The notes under the pieces were generated by a model. The model saw only the letters and a list, made by a program, of their open reading frames with translations, did no database searches and was not told the DNA's origin. Positions 1-8,998 of a DNA stretch of 64,000 nucleotides are shown here, piece after piece. The DNA comes from Companilactobacillus nantensis DSM 16982 (GTDB lineage: Bacteria; Bacillota; Bacilli; Lactobacillales; Lactobacillaceae), in the NCBI RefSeq assembly GCF_001435815.1, contig NZ_AZFV01000011.1, positions 20,982-84,981 of the forward strand. The letters run 5' to 3'. Within the stretch, counting starts at the first letter, position 1, and every line of letters begins with the position of its first letter. The translations under genes were made by a program, and so were the position numbers.

Positions 1-16
1 GAAAGATTAAAACACA

Positions 17-194
17 CTAGCCACAGGGTACGAGGGACGGAGTCCAGCAGTGATAGTGGTGTGAGAGCTTTAGCTCTTACTCCACGGACGTATTTTGAGA
101 TTTGCGGTTTATGCAAAGCTCAAAATCGAGACCTGAGACCTTGGCTCAGGTCGGTCCCACAGCAGGACTCCATCCCTCGTACCCTGCGGCGGCA
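17..194 (+). repeat. R-element copy 1
   Basis: Multi-stem repeat with conserved ends CTAGCC and GGCGGCA. The outer stem pairs GGGTACGAGGGA (from 26) with TCCCTCGTACCC (to 184). Inside are a TTAGAGC/GCTCTTA hairpin, a TTTTGAG/CTCAAAA hairpin and a GACCTGAG/CTCAGGTC hairpin, followed by the constant CGGTCCCACAGCAG. No ORF is evident. It lies just downstream of the terminator of the leftmost non-coding RNA. Its function is unknown. Confidence 0.85.
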
Positions 195-210
195 TATATA
201 AAAACAAACA

Positions 211-577
211 AAAAAAGAGCCCTCATTCTCTGAGGACTCCTAGTTCGATATGAGTGGTAAGATGAAATTTACTGCAGTTTCATCAACGTTAAATGAATCT
301 AAACTTTAAATGAATCTTACTACTGAAAAGCATATCTTACTAAATATGTATTACGTGTTCAACTAATGGATCCTAGCGCAACATGTATTGAGTTTGCGCG
401 ACTACTTTTTAGGTCGATCTTATGTTAACTTTTGGCACTAGTTCCAAAAATGTCGTTGAACTGTACAGACTCTAAAATGCTTTGTTTCTTACTGATTCTA
501 TCATTCTCTACAACGACAAAACTTTCTTAATCAAACTATCTTTAGGGCTACAGTTCCTGACACTTCATCTTTACCAC
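211..577 (-). ncRNA. Putative non-coding RNA A (cre-linked paralogue pair)
   Basis: About 367 nt transcript inferred from a promoter at its right end and an intrinsic terminator at 211-240 (GAGTCCTCA/TGAGGGCTC stem plus six U). It is collinear with the unit at 1053-1410: near-identical blocks (the start, the stretch around GTTCAACG, the 3' part around CTGCAGTAAATTTCATC) alternate with variable ones. The 5' end GTGGTAA can pair with TTACCAC at 254-260, closing the molecule. No convincing ORF with a ribosome-binding site is seen on this strand, and no gene follows it, so a riboswitch or leader role is unlikely. It resembles no family I recognise (not tmRNA, RNase P, SRP or T-box). The structure is read from sequence; regulation by CcpA is inferred. 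Confidence 0.6.
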
Positions 578-583
578 ATCTAT

Positions 584-612
584 AATATAGCATCATTCGA
601 AAACGTTTACAA
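584..612 (-). promoter_or_regulatory. Promoter and cre site of RNA A
   Basis: On the minus strand TTGTAA (612-607), 17 bp, TATATT (589-584) form a sigma-A promoter. The overlapping TTGTAAACGTTTTCG (612-598) matches the CcpA cre consensus WTGNAANCGNWNNCW except at the last base. The overlap with the -35 element predicts catabolite repression. Confidence 0.6.
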
Positions 613-858
613 TATTTTTGTATTACGCTTAATAATTTTTTTAAAGTACTTATCTACCAAGCATTCCAGCATCTATTTATTAGCCCAATCAAACAAAAGT
701 ATCATCTTATCTATTACCAAATCATTTCAAAGTTTATTTATTTTTATTAATTACTATCATTAGAAGTCACAAGAAATTATTTTTTATTATTTTAAATATG
801 TTATCCCAAAATAATTAAACTCTTATATCAAAGTCAGATTATCTATCTAAAAAATACA
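613..858. other. AT-rich intergenic stretch, no gene seen
   Basis: Strongly AT-rich sequence between the promoter of RNA A and R-element copy 2. A 93-codon open frame overlapping this area (482-763, plus) lies antisense to RNA A, has no ribosome-binding site and has a low-complexity composition. I do not regard it as a gene. Confidence 0.5.
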
Positions 859-1037
859 CTAGCCACAGGGAATGAGGGATAGAGTCCAGCAGTGATAGTG
901 GTGTTAGAGCTTTAGCTCTTACTCCACGGACGTATTTTGAGACTCGCGGTACTTTGTGAGGCTCAAAATCGAGCCTGGAGACCTTGGCTCCAGGCGGTCC
1001 CACAGCAGGACTCTATCCCTCGTTCCCTGCGGCGGCA
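859..1037 (+). repeat. R-element copy 2
   Basis: Same architecture as copy 1, with CTAGCC and GGCGGCA ends. The outer stem reads GGGAATGAGGGATAGAGTCC against GGACTCTATCCCTCGTTCCC, so several positions differ from copy 1 with matching changes on the other arm. The inner hairpins are GTTAGAGC/GCTCTTAC and TTTTGAG/CTCAAAA. It sits between the promoter of RNA A and the terminator of RNA B, in the same orientation as copy 1. Confidence 0.85.
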
Positions 1038-1052
1038 CCAAATAAAGACACT

Positions 1053-1410
1053 AAAAAAGGGCTCCCTCATGTGGGGAGTCCCTAGTTAGATATAAGTGGT
1101 AAGATGAAATTTACTGCAGTTTCATCAACGTTAAATGAATCTTACTACTTGTAACATATCTTACTATATGAATATGTATTATTTGTTCAACTAAAGGATC
1201 CTAGCGAATTACGTAATGAGCTTCGTGCGACTAACATTAATTAGGTCGATCTTATATTAACTTTTATCGCTAGTTCCTAAAATGCCGTTGAACTGTATGA
1301 ACCTTAATTTTCCTTTGCTCTCTACTAATCCTACCATCTCCTAGAAACGATAAAACTTTCTAAATCAAACTCTTTTAGGGCTACAGTTCCTGACATTCCA
1401 TCCTTACCAC
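1053..1410 (-). ncRNA. Putative non-coding RNA B (cre-linked paralogue pair)
   Basis: About 358 nt, collinear with RNA A. It starts near G1410, seven bases after a TATATT -10 box, and ends at the terminator 1053-1083 (GGGACTCCC/GGGAGCCC followed by U). The 5' arm GTGGTAAG (1410-1403) pairs with CTTACCAC (1103-1096). The 3' arm can instead form a local GATGAAA/TTTCATC hairpin (1103-1126), so two mutually exclusive folds are possible. It begins just beyond the mvaS stop with no terminator between, so operon read-through would enter it. No ORF is supported. A regulatory RNA is inferred; its target is unknown. Confidence 0.6.
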
Positions 1411-1416
1411 GTCTAT

Positions 1417-1445
1417 AATATAACATTCACTGTAAGCGATTACAA
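1417..1445 (-). promoter_or_regulatory. Promoter and cre site of RNA B
   Basis: On the minus strand TTGTAA (1445-1440), 17 bp, TATATT (1422-1417). The box TTGTAATCGCTTACA (1445-1431) fits the 15-base cre consensus at every position and its arms TGTAA/TTACA are a perfect palindrome. The geometry is identical to that of RNA A, which supports a duplicated regulated unit. Confidence 0.7.
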
Positions 1446-1448
1446 TAC

Positions 1449-2603
1449 CTAATTATTCTTTTTATAAAGTCGTTCATTTTCTTTAATTTCACTTAAATAA
1501 AACTTGGCATCAACGGCTGATGGATCAACGATTGTGCCATCTTTATATTCAATTTCATACATCTTTTCGTAATCAGAAATACTCATCTTTTGACGGTCAT
1601 CAATAACTGCTTGAAGAGCCTTTTTATCAATAACTTTTTCAAAATCGGATTGAACTTCACCACTGAAAATTTCACCAACTGCTCCAGAGCCGTAGCTGAA
1701 GAAAAGAACTTTTTCATTAGCTTTAGCAGCATTAACTAAGTAAGACAAGAGTCCTAAATAAAGTGATCCAGTATAAAGGTTTCCTACTTCTCGACTAAAT
1801 TTAATACTTTCTTGATAGTTAGCTGTTAATTCAGCAAATTTAGCATCAGAAACTTTACCTTCCAATGTTCGTAATGCCTTCGTACCCATTTTTGTATAAG
1901 GAATATGGAACAACATTGTCGTAAAATCATCAGCTGTAACTGAATATTTAGTTTGATATTTATCCCAAAGAGTACTGAAGAAATCCACATATACTTGGTT
2001 TGAGAATTTTCCACGAGCAAATGCTGTCTTAGAAAAAGTTGGACGCCAGAAATCACCAACGTTACGTGTCATGTAAACTGATTTGTGATCAAGTTTAATT
2101 ACACGTGGGTCTTCGCTAATCAACATTGCAACTGAACCAGCACCTTGTGTGACTTCGCCTGGAGTCTTGATTCCATAACGGGCAATATCACTGGCAATAA
2201 CAACAGCTTGTTTACCTGGGTTGAGGCTGACAAAATCATAAGCAGCTTGTAGTCCGGCAGTAGCTCCATAACAAGCTTGTTTAATTTCATAAGCACGAAT
2301 ATCTTCTGGCAAATCTAATAAGTCCATTAAAAAAGCAGCTGTTGATTTTGATTCATCCACACTACTTTCAGTACCAACAATTAACAAACCGATATTTTGC
2401 TTGTCTTCAGCAGTTAAAATGCTGTCAGCAGCACTAGCAGCCATTGTCACAGCGTCTTGATAAGGTTGTGGTACTGCTTGCTTATCTTGACCAATTCCAA
2501 TTGTAAACTTGTCAGGATCAACTCCACGTGCTTTTGCTAATTCAACAATATCAATATAATCTTTAGGAACGTAAAAACCTATTTTATCAATACCTATATC
2601 CAT
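1449..2603 (-). CDS. mvaS: Hydroxymethylglutaryl-CoA synthase
   Basis: Condenses acetyl-CoA with acetoacetyl-CoA to HMG-CoA, the second step of the mevalonate route to isoprenoid precursors in the cytosol. The 384-residue length is normal for the Gram-positive enzyme. The catalytic residues are in place: Glu79 in GTESS, Cys111 in QACYGATAG, and the His of LFHIPYTKMG near residue 233. It is the last gene of a three-gene operon; its ATG overlaps the mvaA stop by one base (TAATG), which suggests coupled translation. The cre-controlled RNA B promoter begins right after its stop. Confidence 0.96.
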   Translation of the reverse strand: MDIGIDKIGFYVPKDYIDIVELAKARGVDPDKFTIGIGQDKQAVPQPYQDAVTMAASAADSILTAEDKQNIGLLIVGTESSVDESKSTAAFLMDLLDLPEDIRAYEIKQACYGATAGLQAAYDFVSLNPGKQAVVIASDIARYGIKTPGEVTQGAGSVAMLISEDPRVIKLDHKSVYMTRNVGDFWRPTFSKTAFARGKFSNQVYVDFFSTLWDKYQTKYSVTADDFTTMLFHIPYTKMGTKALRTLEGKVSDAKFAELTANYQESIKFSREVGNLYTGSLYLGLLSYLVNAAKANEKVLFFSYGSGAVGEIFSGEVQSDFEKVIDKKALQAVIDDRQKMSISDYEKMYEIEYKDGTIVDPSAVDAKFYLSEIKENERLYKKNN

Positions 2604-3844
2604 TATTTTCCTCTCAACTCCATCAGAATATTCTCTGCATTTTGTAACGTGTAATTTTTTGTTTGATTTAATTTTTTGGCAACTTGTTCAATTTCAGGAC
2701 CGATAGCACCGGCAGCAATTGCTAATGACTTACTTTGCAAGCCCATGTGTCCTGCTTGAATACCAGTCGTAACCAGTGCTCGTAAAGCCGATAAATTATT
2801 AGCTAAACCGACTGCTCCAACGACTGATTGTAACTGCTGACTATTTTGAATCTTCATCATTGCTAAACTCAATTGGGCCATTGGCATTGCTTTAATTGCT
2901 CCACCAACGCTACCCAATTCGATTGGCATTTTCAAAGTTCCAACTAATTTACCGTCAGCTAAATGCCATTCAGTGAATGGTTGATATTGACCAGATTCGA
3001 AGGCAAAACTGTGAGCAGCTGCCTCTTGAGCTCGAAAATCATTACCAGTCGCAATTAAAACAGCATCGATACCATTCATAATGCCTTTATTATGCGTAAT
3101 AGCTCGTTTAACCGACTTTTTAGCAAAGTCTGCTAGTTTGACTATCCGTTGAGCAACCTCTTCACCAGACATCGTTTTAGTTGCTAATTGATTGTATTCA
3201 ACATTTGCTTCAACCGTAATAATCTGACCTTGACCACTGTTCGACAAAATACTGCACAAGACATCCCCAGAAATCATCGTAGCTAACTTTTGTGAAGTCT
3301 TTTCCAAAATGGTGTTGACCATATTAGCGCCCATTGCATCTACAGTATCAATACCCAGTTCAATTTCTTCAAATTGATCGTAGTGATTGAATTTCAACGA
3401 AACAATTCCACCACCACGCTTAATTAGACTTGGATGTGCTTGTTGCGCAAAAGCAAAAATTTCCGAATCATTTTGTTCCAACTTAGCAATTTCTTCAACG
3501 GTCACATTTTCTAAAACAATTTGACCATAGACGATTCGTGAAGTTGGATAAGTTTTAAAGCCACCACTATTTTTAATCCTTTTAGCGGCATTCGAAGCTG
3601 CAGCGACAACAGATGGTTCCTCAATAACCATTGGCACTAAATAATCTTGGCCATCAACGAGAAAATCGGTCGCAAAACCATAAGGCAAACTGAAACTGCC
3701 AATTTGATTCTCACTGAGACTATCAGCTAAATCTGTCGAAATTGTCTGACGACTACGTAATAACTCAGCTTGTTTCTGATCAATATAACCGCCATCAAGC
3801 AATAGTTTAATTCGTTGTTCATCTGTCATTTCGTAGATTTTCAT
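2603..3844 (-). CDS. mvaA: Hydroxymethylglutaryl-CoA reductase, class II
   Basis: Reduces HMG-CoA to mevalonate, the committed step of the pathway. It shows the class II signature DAMGANM, the RAITHNKGI segment and the C-terminal GHMGLQ histidine region. I start it at the ATG at 3844 (protein MKIYEMTDEQ, 413 residues), which overlaps the thiolase stop as ATGA. The open frame extends 15 codons further upstream, but that stretch lies inside the thiolase gene and is unlike the family. Translational coupling to the thiolase is likely. Confidence 0.95.
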   Translation of the reverse strand: MKIYEMTDEQRIKLLLDGGYIDQKQAELLRSRQTISTDLADSLSENQIGSFSLPYGFATDFLVDGQDYLVPMVIEEPSVVAAASNAAKRIKNSGGFKTYPTSRIVYGQIVLENVTVEEIAKLEQNDSEIFAFAQQAHPSLIKRGGGIVSLKFNHYDQFEEIELGIDTVDAMGANMVNTILEKTSQKLATMISGDVLCSILSNSGQGQIITVEANVEYNQLATKTMSGEEVAQRIVKLADFAKKSVKRAITHNKGIMNGIDAVLIATGNDFRAQEAAAHSFAFESGQYQPFTEWHLADGKLVGTLKMPIELGSVGGAIKAMPMAQLSLAMMKIQNSQQLQSVVGAVGLANNLSALRALVTTGIQAGHMGLQSKSLAIAAGAIGPEIEQVAKKLNQTKNYTLQNAENILMELRGK

Positions 3845-4995
3845 AGTAGTTTGACACCCATTGCCATACCCATACCACCACCGATACAAAGTGATGCAAG
3901 GCCAGTTGTCTTACCTTCCTGTTGTAGTGAATTAATCAACGTTGCAATCATTCTAGCACCTGTGGCACCTAATGGATGACCCAAAGCAATCGCACCACCG
4001 TAAATATTTACTCGGTCCTCCGGCAACTCCAAATCCCGACTAACAGCAACTGCTTGAGCAGCGAAAGCTTCATTAACTTCAAACAAATCAAAGCTTTCAA
4101 CATCTGTTTGATAACGGTCAAAATACTTCTTAATAGCATAATATGGTGCATAGCCCATATAATTAGGGTCAATTCCAATTTCAGTATAGCCAGTAATTTC
4201 GGCAACATACTTGAGGCCTAATTCTTTAGCACGACTTTCACGCATCAAAATAACGGCTGCGGCACCATCATTGATTGGTGATGAATTACCAGCAGTAACT
4301 GTTCCCTTCTTGTCAAAAACAGTCCGTAACTGACCCATTTGTTCCAACGTTGTGGCTGGACGAATTGATTGGTCAGTTGTAACTTCTTCACCGTTAACCT
4401 CGATTGGCATAATTTCTTGAGCCAACTTAGCAGCGGCGTTATGTGCTTTTTGATGTGAATCAAAAGCAAATTTGTCTTGTTGTTCACGTGTGACATGGTA
4501 TTTCTTAGCCACATTTTCGGCCGTGATACCCATTGGTAAATGATTGAAAGCATCGTTCAAACCATCGTTGAACAAAGTATCTGACAACTTAGGACTAACT
4601 TCCATCTTACCGGTTCTTGGAGCATAAAATGGTGCGTTTGACATACTTTCAACACCACCAGCAACAACGATTTCCGCATTGCCCATAGTTATGGCTGAGA
4701 TAGCTTCATAAATAGATTTCATCCCAGAACCACAAACTTGGTTAACTGTCATGGCTGTGGCATCAACACGGCCACCAACATTTAGCTCAATTTGACGAGC
4801 TGTATTTTGTCCCATACCAGTTTGATAAACATTTCCAAAAATAAACTGGTCAACAATTTTTGGATCGACCTTATTTTTGCTAAGTAGTTTGGAAACAAGC
4901 TGTGTTCCCAACTCTACTGCTGTTAAATCAGCGAATTGACCACGAAATTTGCCAATCGCTGTTCTCTTTGCATCTATAATTACAATTGGATCCAT
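3841..4995 (-). CDS. Acetyl-CoA C-acetyltransferase (thiolase)
   Basis: Makes acetoacetyl-CoA from two acetyl-CoA and feeds HMG-CoA synthase encoded two genes downstream. The 384 residues include the acyl-accepting Cys88 in NQVCGSGMKS, the GHPLGATGAR histidine motif and the C-terminal CIGGGMGMA cysteine motif. It is the first gene of the thiolase-mvaA-mvaS operon, starting at an ATG preceded by GAAGGGAAAAAAT. Having all three early mevalonate enzymes in one operon is typical of lactobacilli. The promoter must lie in the 93-bp gap shared with the divergent small gene at 5089. Confidence 0.94.
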   Translation of the reverse strand: MDPIVIIDAKRTAIGKFRGQFADLTAVELGTQLVSKLLSKNKVDPKIVDQFIFGNVYQTGMGQNTARQIELNVGGRVDATAMTVNQVCGSGMKSIYEAISAITMGNAEIVVAGGVESMSNAPFYAPRTGKMEVSPKLSDTLFNDGLNDAFNHLPMGITAENVAKKYHVTREQQDKFAFDSHQKAHNAAAKLAQEIMPIEVNGEEVTTDQSIRPATTLEQMGQLRTVFDKKGTVTAGNSSPINDGAAAVILMRESRAKELGLKYVAEITGYTEIGIDPNYMGYAPYYAIKKYFDRYQTDVESFDLFEVNEAFAAQAVAVSRDLELPEDRVNIYGGAIALGHPLGATGARMIATLINSLQQEGKTTGLASLCIGGGMGMAMGVKLL

Positions 4996-5088
4996 AATTT
5001 TTTCCCTTCAAACTTGGTAGAATATCCTTAAGCCTTAATAATAATTTAATTAACCAATAAAAACAAATAAAAGTGATGGAAATTTCTT

Positions 5089-5373
5089 ATGCGTACTATT
5101 GATTTAATCTTATTGCTGAATGATTTTAAAAAAAATAACCGTATCTTCGTTGAAACCGACAACCAGCGTTTGCCCGTTGTGGACTTGGAAGTTGTTGATT
5201 ATGAAATAATTCTCAAGACCTCTTCCAAGATGCATGGACTCAAAAACTGGGAGTTTTTAATTTTACTCAATAAAAAAGCCTATTATGAAATGCCGGTTTT
5301 TTACAATAATAAAGATAGTCAGCATCAATTATTTGGCTTTCGAGTGGCTGACGATTGTTTGCTTTTGGGGTAG
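5089..5373 (+). CDS. Small hypothetical protein, 3' end formed by an R-element
   Basis: A 94-residue protein rich in hydrophobic beta-like segments (VVDLEVVDYEIIL, NWEFLILLN); no family recognised. ATG at 5089 follows TGATGGAAA, a modest ribosome-binding site. It is divergent from the mevalonate operon. Its stop codon TAG (5371-5373) is the first three bases of the R-element that follows, so that insertion may have cut off an originally longer C-terminus. The codon pattern looks natural, so I regard it as a real gene, possibly truncated. Confidence 0.6.
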   Translation: MRTIDLILLLNDFKKNNRIFVETDNQRLPVVDLEVVDYEIILKTSSKMHGLKNWEFLILLNKKAYYEMPVFYNNKDSQHQLFGFRVADDCLLLG

Positions 5374-5527
5374 CCGCTTCCGGTCGTGGGTATTTGATTG
5401 GGTCTGCTGTGGGACCGGTGCGAGCCAAGGTCTCGCGCCTCGATTTCCTACGTCCTGTGATGTAAGAGCTAAAGCACTAACACCACTATCACTGCTGACC
5501 CAATCAAATACCCACGACCTCCAGCTA
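5371..5527 (-). repeat. R-element copy 3 (left arm of pair I)
   Basis: Inverted orientation. The outer stem pairs GGTCGTGGGTATTTGATTGG with its complement at the other end; the inner TTAGTGC/GTAAGAG region and GCGCGAG/CTCGCAC hairpin are followed by CGGTCCCACAGCAG. The middle TTTTGAG hairpin is shortened, making this the shortest copy. Together with copy 4 it forms a 523-bp back-to-back unit between two convergent genes. Confidence 0.8.
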
Positions 5528-5707
5528 ATATATCTTTTTTAGATTATTCTTAATATTCAATATTTTCGATATTTTCTTGAATTACGATAACCATTTGTAA
5601 AATACCTGATAATACTCGAACATATCAAATTAATGTTCAATGAATTTGATTTTAAATTCTCGTAAATACCAATAAACTTAGTTGGATTAAAAAAATGAAA
5701 CAACAAG

Positions 5708-5893
5708 CTAGCCGGAGGGCGCAAAAAAAGTCTCCCCGCTGTAAAGGTGGAGTTAGGACAGGTGATTTTCCTGTTCTTACTCCACGGACGTCTTTTGAAA
5801 TTCGCGTACTTTGCGAAGTTCAAAAACGAGGTTCGAGACCTTGGCTCGAACCGGTCCTATAGCGGGGAGACTTTTTTGCACCCGGAGGCGGCA
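5708..5893 (+). repeat. R-element copy 4 (right arm of pair I)
   Basis: CTAGCC...GGCGGCA ends. The outer stem AAAAAAAGTCTCCCCGC pairs with GCGGGGAGACTTTTTT and is unrelated in sequence to other copies. The first hairpin is GGAGTTAGGACAGG/CCTGTTCTTACTCC, replacing the GGTG...CACC form with a matching GGAG...CTCC. It ends six bases before the galU stop codon. Confidence 0.85.
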
Positions 5894-5898
5894 TCTAA

Positions 5899-6807
5899 TT
5901 ACTTAGATGATTTCTTAGTTTTATCTTCAGCTTGAATCTTCTTAGCAAGTTCAAGAATATATGGTTTCAATTCATCCTTAACTTCTGGGTGAGTCAATCC
6001 ATATTCGATGTTTGTCTTAACGTAACCAAACTTGTTACCAACATCATATCTTTGACCTTTAAATTCGTGAGCAAAGACGCGTTGTGTCTTGTTCATACGA
6101 TCAATAGCATCTGTCAATTGAATTTCGTTACCAGCACCTGGTTTTTGAGTTGCTAGTAGGTCAAAAATTTCTGGTGTTAACAAATAACGACCGATAATAG
6201 CCAAGTTACTTGGAGCATCTTCAACTTTTGGCTTTTCAACGAAACGTTTAACATTGTACAAACCAGGAGCATTTTCGCCTTCTGGATCGATTACACCGTA
6301 CTTAGAAACGTCTTTTTCAGGAACCTTCATGACAGCAATTGTTGAAGCATGTGTTTTTTCATAATCATTAATCAATTGCTTTGTCAAAGGAACCTTGTCT
6401 TCCATCAAATCATCACCAAGCATAACGATAAATGGTTCGTCAGCGATGAATGATCTAGCTTGGGCAACAGCGTCACCTAAACCATTTGGATGTGCTTGAC
6501 GACTGTAATACAAGTTAACACCCAAATTAGTTGTGTCTTGAACGACTTTTAATAAATCAGTTTTATTCTTTGATGCTAAGTTTTGTTCCAATTCTGGTAC
6601 AGAATCAAAGTGATCCTCGATGGAACGTTTGTTTTTACCAGTAATAATCAAGATATCTTCAATACCAGAAGCCTTAGCTTCCTCAACGATAAATTGAATA
6701 GTTGGCTTATCAACGATTGGTAACATTTCCTTAGCTAAAGCCTTTGTAGCTGGCAAAAATCTTGTTCCCAAACCTGCGGCTGGGATAATTGCTTTTCTAA
6801 CTTTCAT
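5899..6807 (-). CDS. galU: UTP-glucose-1-phosphate uridylyltransferase
   Basis: Forms UDP-glucose from UTP and glucose-1-phosphate for wall polysaccharide and galactose metabolism. The 302 residues start with the nucleotide-binding [19 protein letters not shown] and contain the conserved VEKP segment. Good ribosome-binding site AAGGAGAATAATTA before ATG. Its start overlaps the stop of yihY by one base, so the two are co-transcribed from the right. It ends directly against R-element copy 4, which may act in 3'-end formation. Confidence 0.95.
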   Translation of the reverse strand: MKVRKAIIPAAGLGTRFLPATKALAKEMLPIVDKPTIQFIVEEAKASGIEDILIITGKNKRSIEDHFDSVPELEQNLASKNKTDLLKVVQDTTNLGVNLYYSRQAHPNGLGDAVAQARSFIADEPFIVMLGDDLMEDKVPLTKQLINDYEKTHASTIAVMKVPEKDVSKYGVIDPEGENAPGLYNVKRFVEKPKVEDAPSNLAIIGRYLLTPEIFDLLATQKPGAGNEIQLTDAIDRMNKTQRVFAHEFKGQRYDVGNKFGYVKTNIEYGLTHPEVKDELKPYILELAKKIQAEDKTKKSSK

Positions 6808-7766
6808 TAATTATTCTCCTTTTCATGCGACTGCAAATAACTAGTTAATCTACCAGTACTTATCCTTAAATATGGACCACCTATTGACTCCGCAAAAGCG
6901 ACATTTATGGCATTTCCAAATAAAAAGATTGTCACTGACATATTCACCCAGAGCAAAAACACGATAATCGCGCCGATAGCACCGTAGTTATCCCAAGCCG
7001 CCCCAAAATATTTCAAATAATATGAAAACAATTGTGACAAACCAAGGACCCCGACACTAGTAATCACGGTACCGGTTAAGATGTAGTAAAACTTCAGATG
7101 GATATTAGGTAAAAAATAAAATAAAGCAAACATGATCAAAAACATTATAACAATTGCAAAGGGCCATTTCCATCTCGTGAATTCATCTATCCAGCGCGAA
7201 TTCACTCGTAGCAAGGGAATCAACCAGTTTAAAAAAAGTTGTCCAAATGTAAACGTTATAATTGCTGCTACACCAATCATTATTAACATTAAGGTTGTCA
7301 CGAATGCTAAGCCACGTCGAATGATGTAATTGAGAAATGTTTTTTCGACGAACAGACTATTCACATCCAAACCGTATGCTTCATTCATTGTCATCTGTGC
7401 AATATTTAAACCACGGGAGATTGCCCAAAGGGACACAAGAATACCGACTGACAAGATACCTCTATTTGAACTAGATAAAACCTTGATAATCGTTGGCAAC
7501 AAATAATGATGCAGATCATCAGGCAAAATAAATTCAATATAGCTGATGACAGTCGGTTTATCTAAGTGTAATAGTGGAATCAAGTTTCCAATCACAATAA
7601 CGGCTGGAAACAGTGACAACAGGATATAATATGTGATTGCTTTGGAAGCCATGGGTACATTTGAATCACTCACCGCTTGCGTTACATATTTGGCAAAGCC
7701 GATAAATTTCTCACGTTTAGATATCGGTCGTTTAAATAATGGCACCTGCTGTTTATTTTCTTCCAT
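6807..7766 (-). CDS. YihY/BrkB-family inner membrane protein
   Basis: A 319-residue integral membrane protein with about six hydrophobic helices and the family's conserved [14 protein letters not shown] segment near residue 42 and the [14 protein letters not shown] segment near residue 270. Despite the old RNase BN name, members have no proven nuclease activity; a transport or envelope role is usual. Lies between map and galU on the same strand, with a 15-bp gap to map. Confidence 0.88.
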   Translation of the reverse strand: MEENKQQVPLFKRPISKREKFIGFAKYVTQAVSDSNVPMASKAITYYILLSLFPAVIVIGNLIPLLHLDKPTVISYIEFILPDDLHHYLLPTIIKVLSSSNRGILSVGILVSLWAISRGLNIAQMTMNEAYGLDVNSLFVEKTFLNYIIRRGLAFVTTLMLIMIGVAAIITFTFGQLFLNWLIPLLRVNSRWIDEFTRWKWPFAIVIMFLIMFALFYFLPNIHLKFYYILTGTVITSVGVLGLSQLFSYYLKYFGAAWDNYGAIGAIIVFLLWVNMSVTIFLFGNAINVAFAESIGGPYLRISTGRLTSYLQSHEKENN

Positions 7767-7781
7767 TATTCACACCATTAA

Positions 7782-8576
7782 TTAAAGTAAGTATTTAGCA
7801 TCATATTCTGGATCTTGTGATGTTAGAATTTTGGGACCATCTTTAGTGATAGCAATTGTATGTTCATATTGAGCAGAATCAGTTCCATCAGCAGAAACAA
7901 AATATTCCCAACCATCAGCTTTGACAAATTTATCCTTAATTTCCCATGTACCTAGGTTAACCATAGGTTCAATTGTAATCGTCATACCTTCACGTAATCT
8001 TAAACCTTGGCCTGGTTCACCATAATGAGGCACATTAGGAGCTTCGTGCATTGTTGGCTGAATACCGTGACCAATCAAATCACGAACGTCACCCATGTGG
8101 TTTTCATCTTCAACGTAGTGTTGAATGGCATAACCAATATCACCTAAACGGTTACCAACAACAGCTTGGTCAATTCCTAAGTAAAGAGCTTTCTTAGTTA
8201 CATCCATTAACTTTTGGTCTTCAGCTGAAAGTTCCCCAACTGCATAAGTCCAACAAGAATCACTTTCATAACCATCCAAGTTGACAGTCATATCAACTTT
8301 TAAAACGTCCCCACTCTTCAAGATCAAGTTCTTACGAGGAATACCATGGGCAACTTCGTCATTAACACAAACACAAGTAGCGTATTTGTATCCTTCAAAA
8401 CCTTTTTCTGATGGACGACCACCGTGTGAAACGATATAGTCGTTGGCAAAATTTTCAATTTCCATTGATGAAATTCCTGGTTTGATAATGTCACGCAAAC
8501 CAATATGTGTGTTAGCAAGAAGTTCTCCGGACTTTCTCATTCCTTCGATTTCTCTTGCAGATTTTAATGTAATCAC
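7782..8576 (-). CDS. map: Methionine aminopeptidase, type I
   Basis: Removes the initiator methionine from nascent proteins. The 264-residue pita-bread fold enzyme shows its metal ligands in LKVDMTV, DGYESDSCWT, GHGIQPTMHE, TIEPM and QYEHT. It starts with GTG (protein MITLKSAREI) about 12 bases after GAAGGG, a loose spacing but the only start that keeps the conserved N-terminus. It heads the map-yihY-galU group. R-elements 5 and 6 and the intron lie upstream. Confidence 0.94.
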   Translation of the reverse strand: MITLKSAREIEGMRKSGELLANTHIGLRDIIKPGISSMEIENFANDYIVSHGGRPSEKGFEGYKYATCVCVNDEVAHGIPRKNLILKSGDVLKVDMTVNLDGYESDSCWTYAVGELSAEDQKLMDVTKKALYLGIDQAVVGNRLGDIGYAIQHYVEDENHMGDVRDLIGHGIQPTMHEAPNVPHYGEPGQGLRLREGMTITIEPMVNLGTWEIKDKFVKADGWEYFVSADGTDSAQYEHTIAITKDGPKILTSQDPEYDAKYLL

Positions 8577-8639
8577 TTTTTAACATGTCCCTTCAAAAAA
8601 ATGTTAATTTCATTATAACATTGTCGGGGGTGTTATATA

Positions 8640-8820
8640 TGCCGCTTCCGAGGACAAACGAAATAGCCTGCTGTGGGACCGTCTGGAGCCATAGAGCGGT
8701 CTCCAGACTCGATTTTGAATCTTGCATAAATCGCAAGTCTCAAAATACGTTCTTTGTTGTAAGTGCTGAATCACTAACAACACCGTCACTGCTGGCTATT
8801 TCGTTTGCCTCGGAAGCTAG
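8640..8820 (-). repeat. R-element copy 5 (left arm of pair II)
   Basis: Inverted orientation. The outer stem is GCAAACGAAATAGCC against GGCTATTTCGTTTG. The first hairpin is TGTTGTTAGTG/CACTTACAACA, with base pairs replaced on both sides compared with other copies. The third hairpin, GTCTGGAG/CTCCAGAC, has a longer loop (ACCGCTCTATGG) than usual. It lies between the map start and copy 6. Confidence 0.85.
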
Positions 8821-8998
8821 TTTGTTTTTTTGAAGTTTGAGATATATCAGCTATTTTTTTATTTCAAAGTAATTTAATAAAAAGTCAAATATCGGTAACA
8901 CATGATGTTACTTAAATTGGAATCATATTCTTAACTAAAAATGAAGGATTTAAAATAAAGAATAAACTAGTCGGAAGGAACAAGAATTTAGGTCGCTG

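Noticed and set aside
17..194. R-element as an insertion sequence with its own transposase
   Set aside because: No copy contains a coding frame, no target duplication could be recognised by eye, and the termini are not simple inverted repeats.
482..763. 93-codon plus-strand frame
   Set aside because: Antisense to RNA A and AT-rich low-complexity, without a ribosome-binding site.
8585..8833. Open frames running through R-elements (also near 5285, 5747, 12063, 15003)
   Set aside because: They follow the palindromic stems, have no ribosome-binding sites, and are not conserved between copies.
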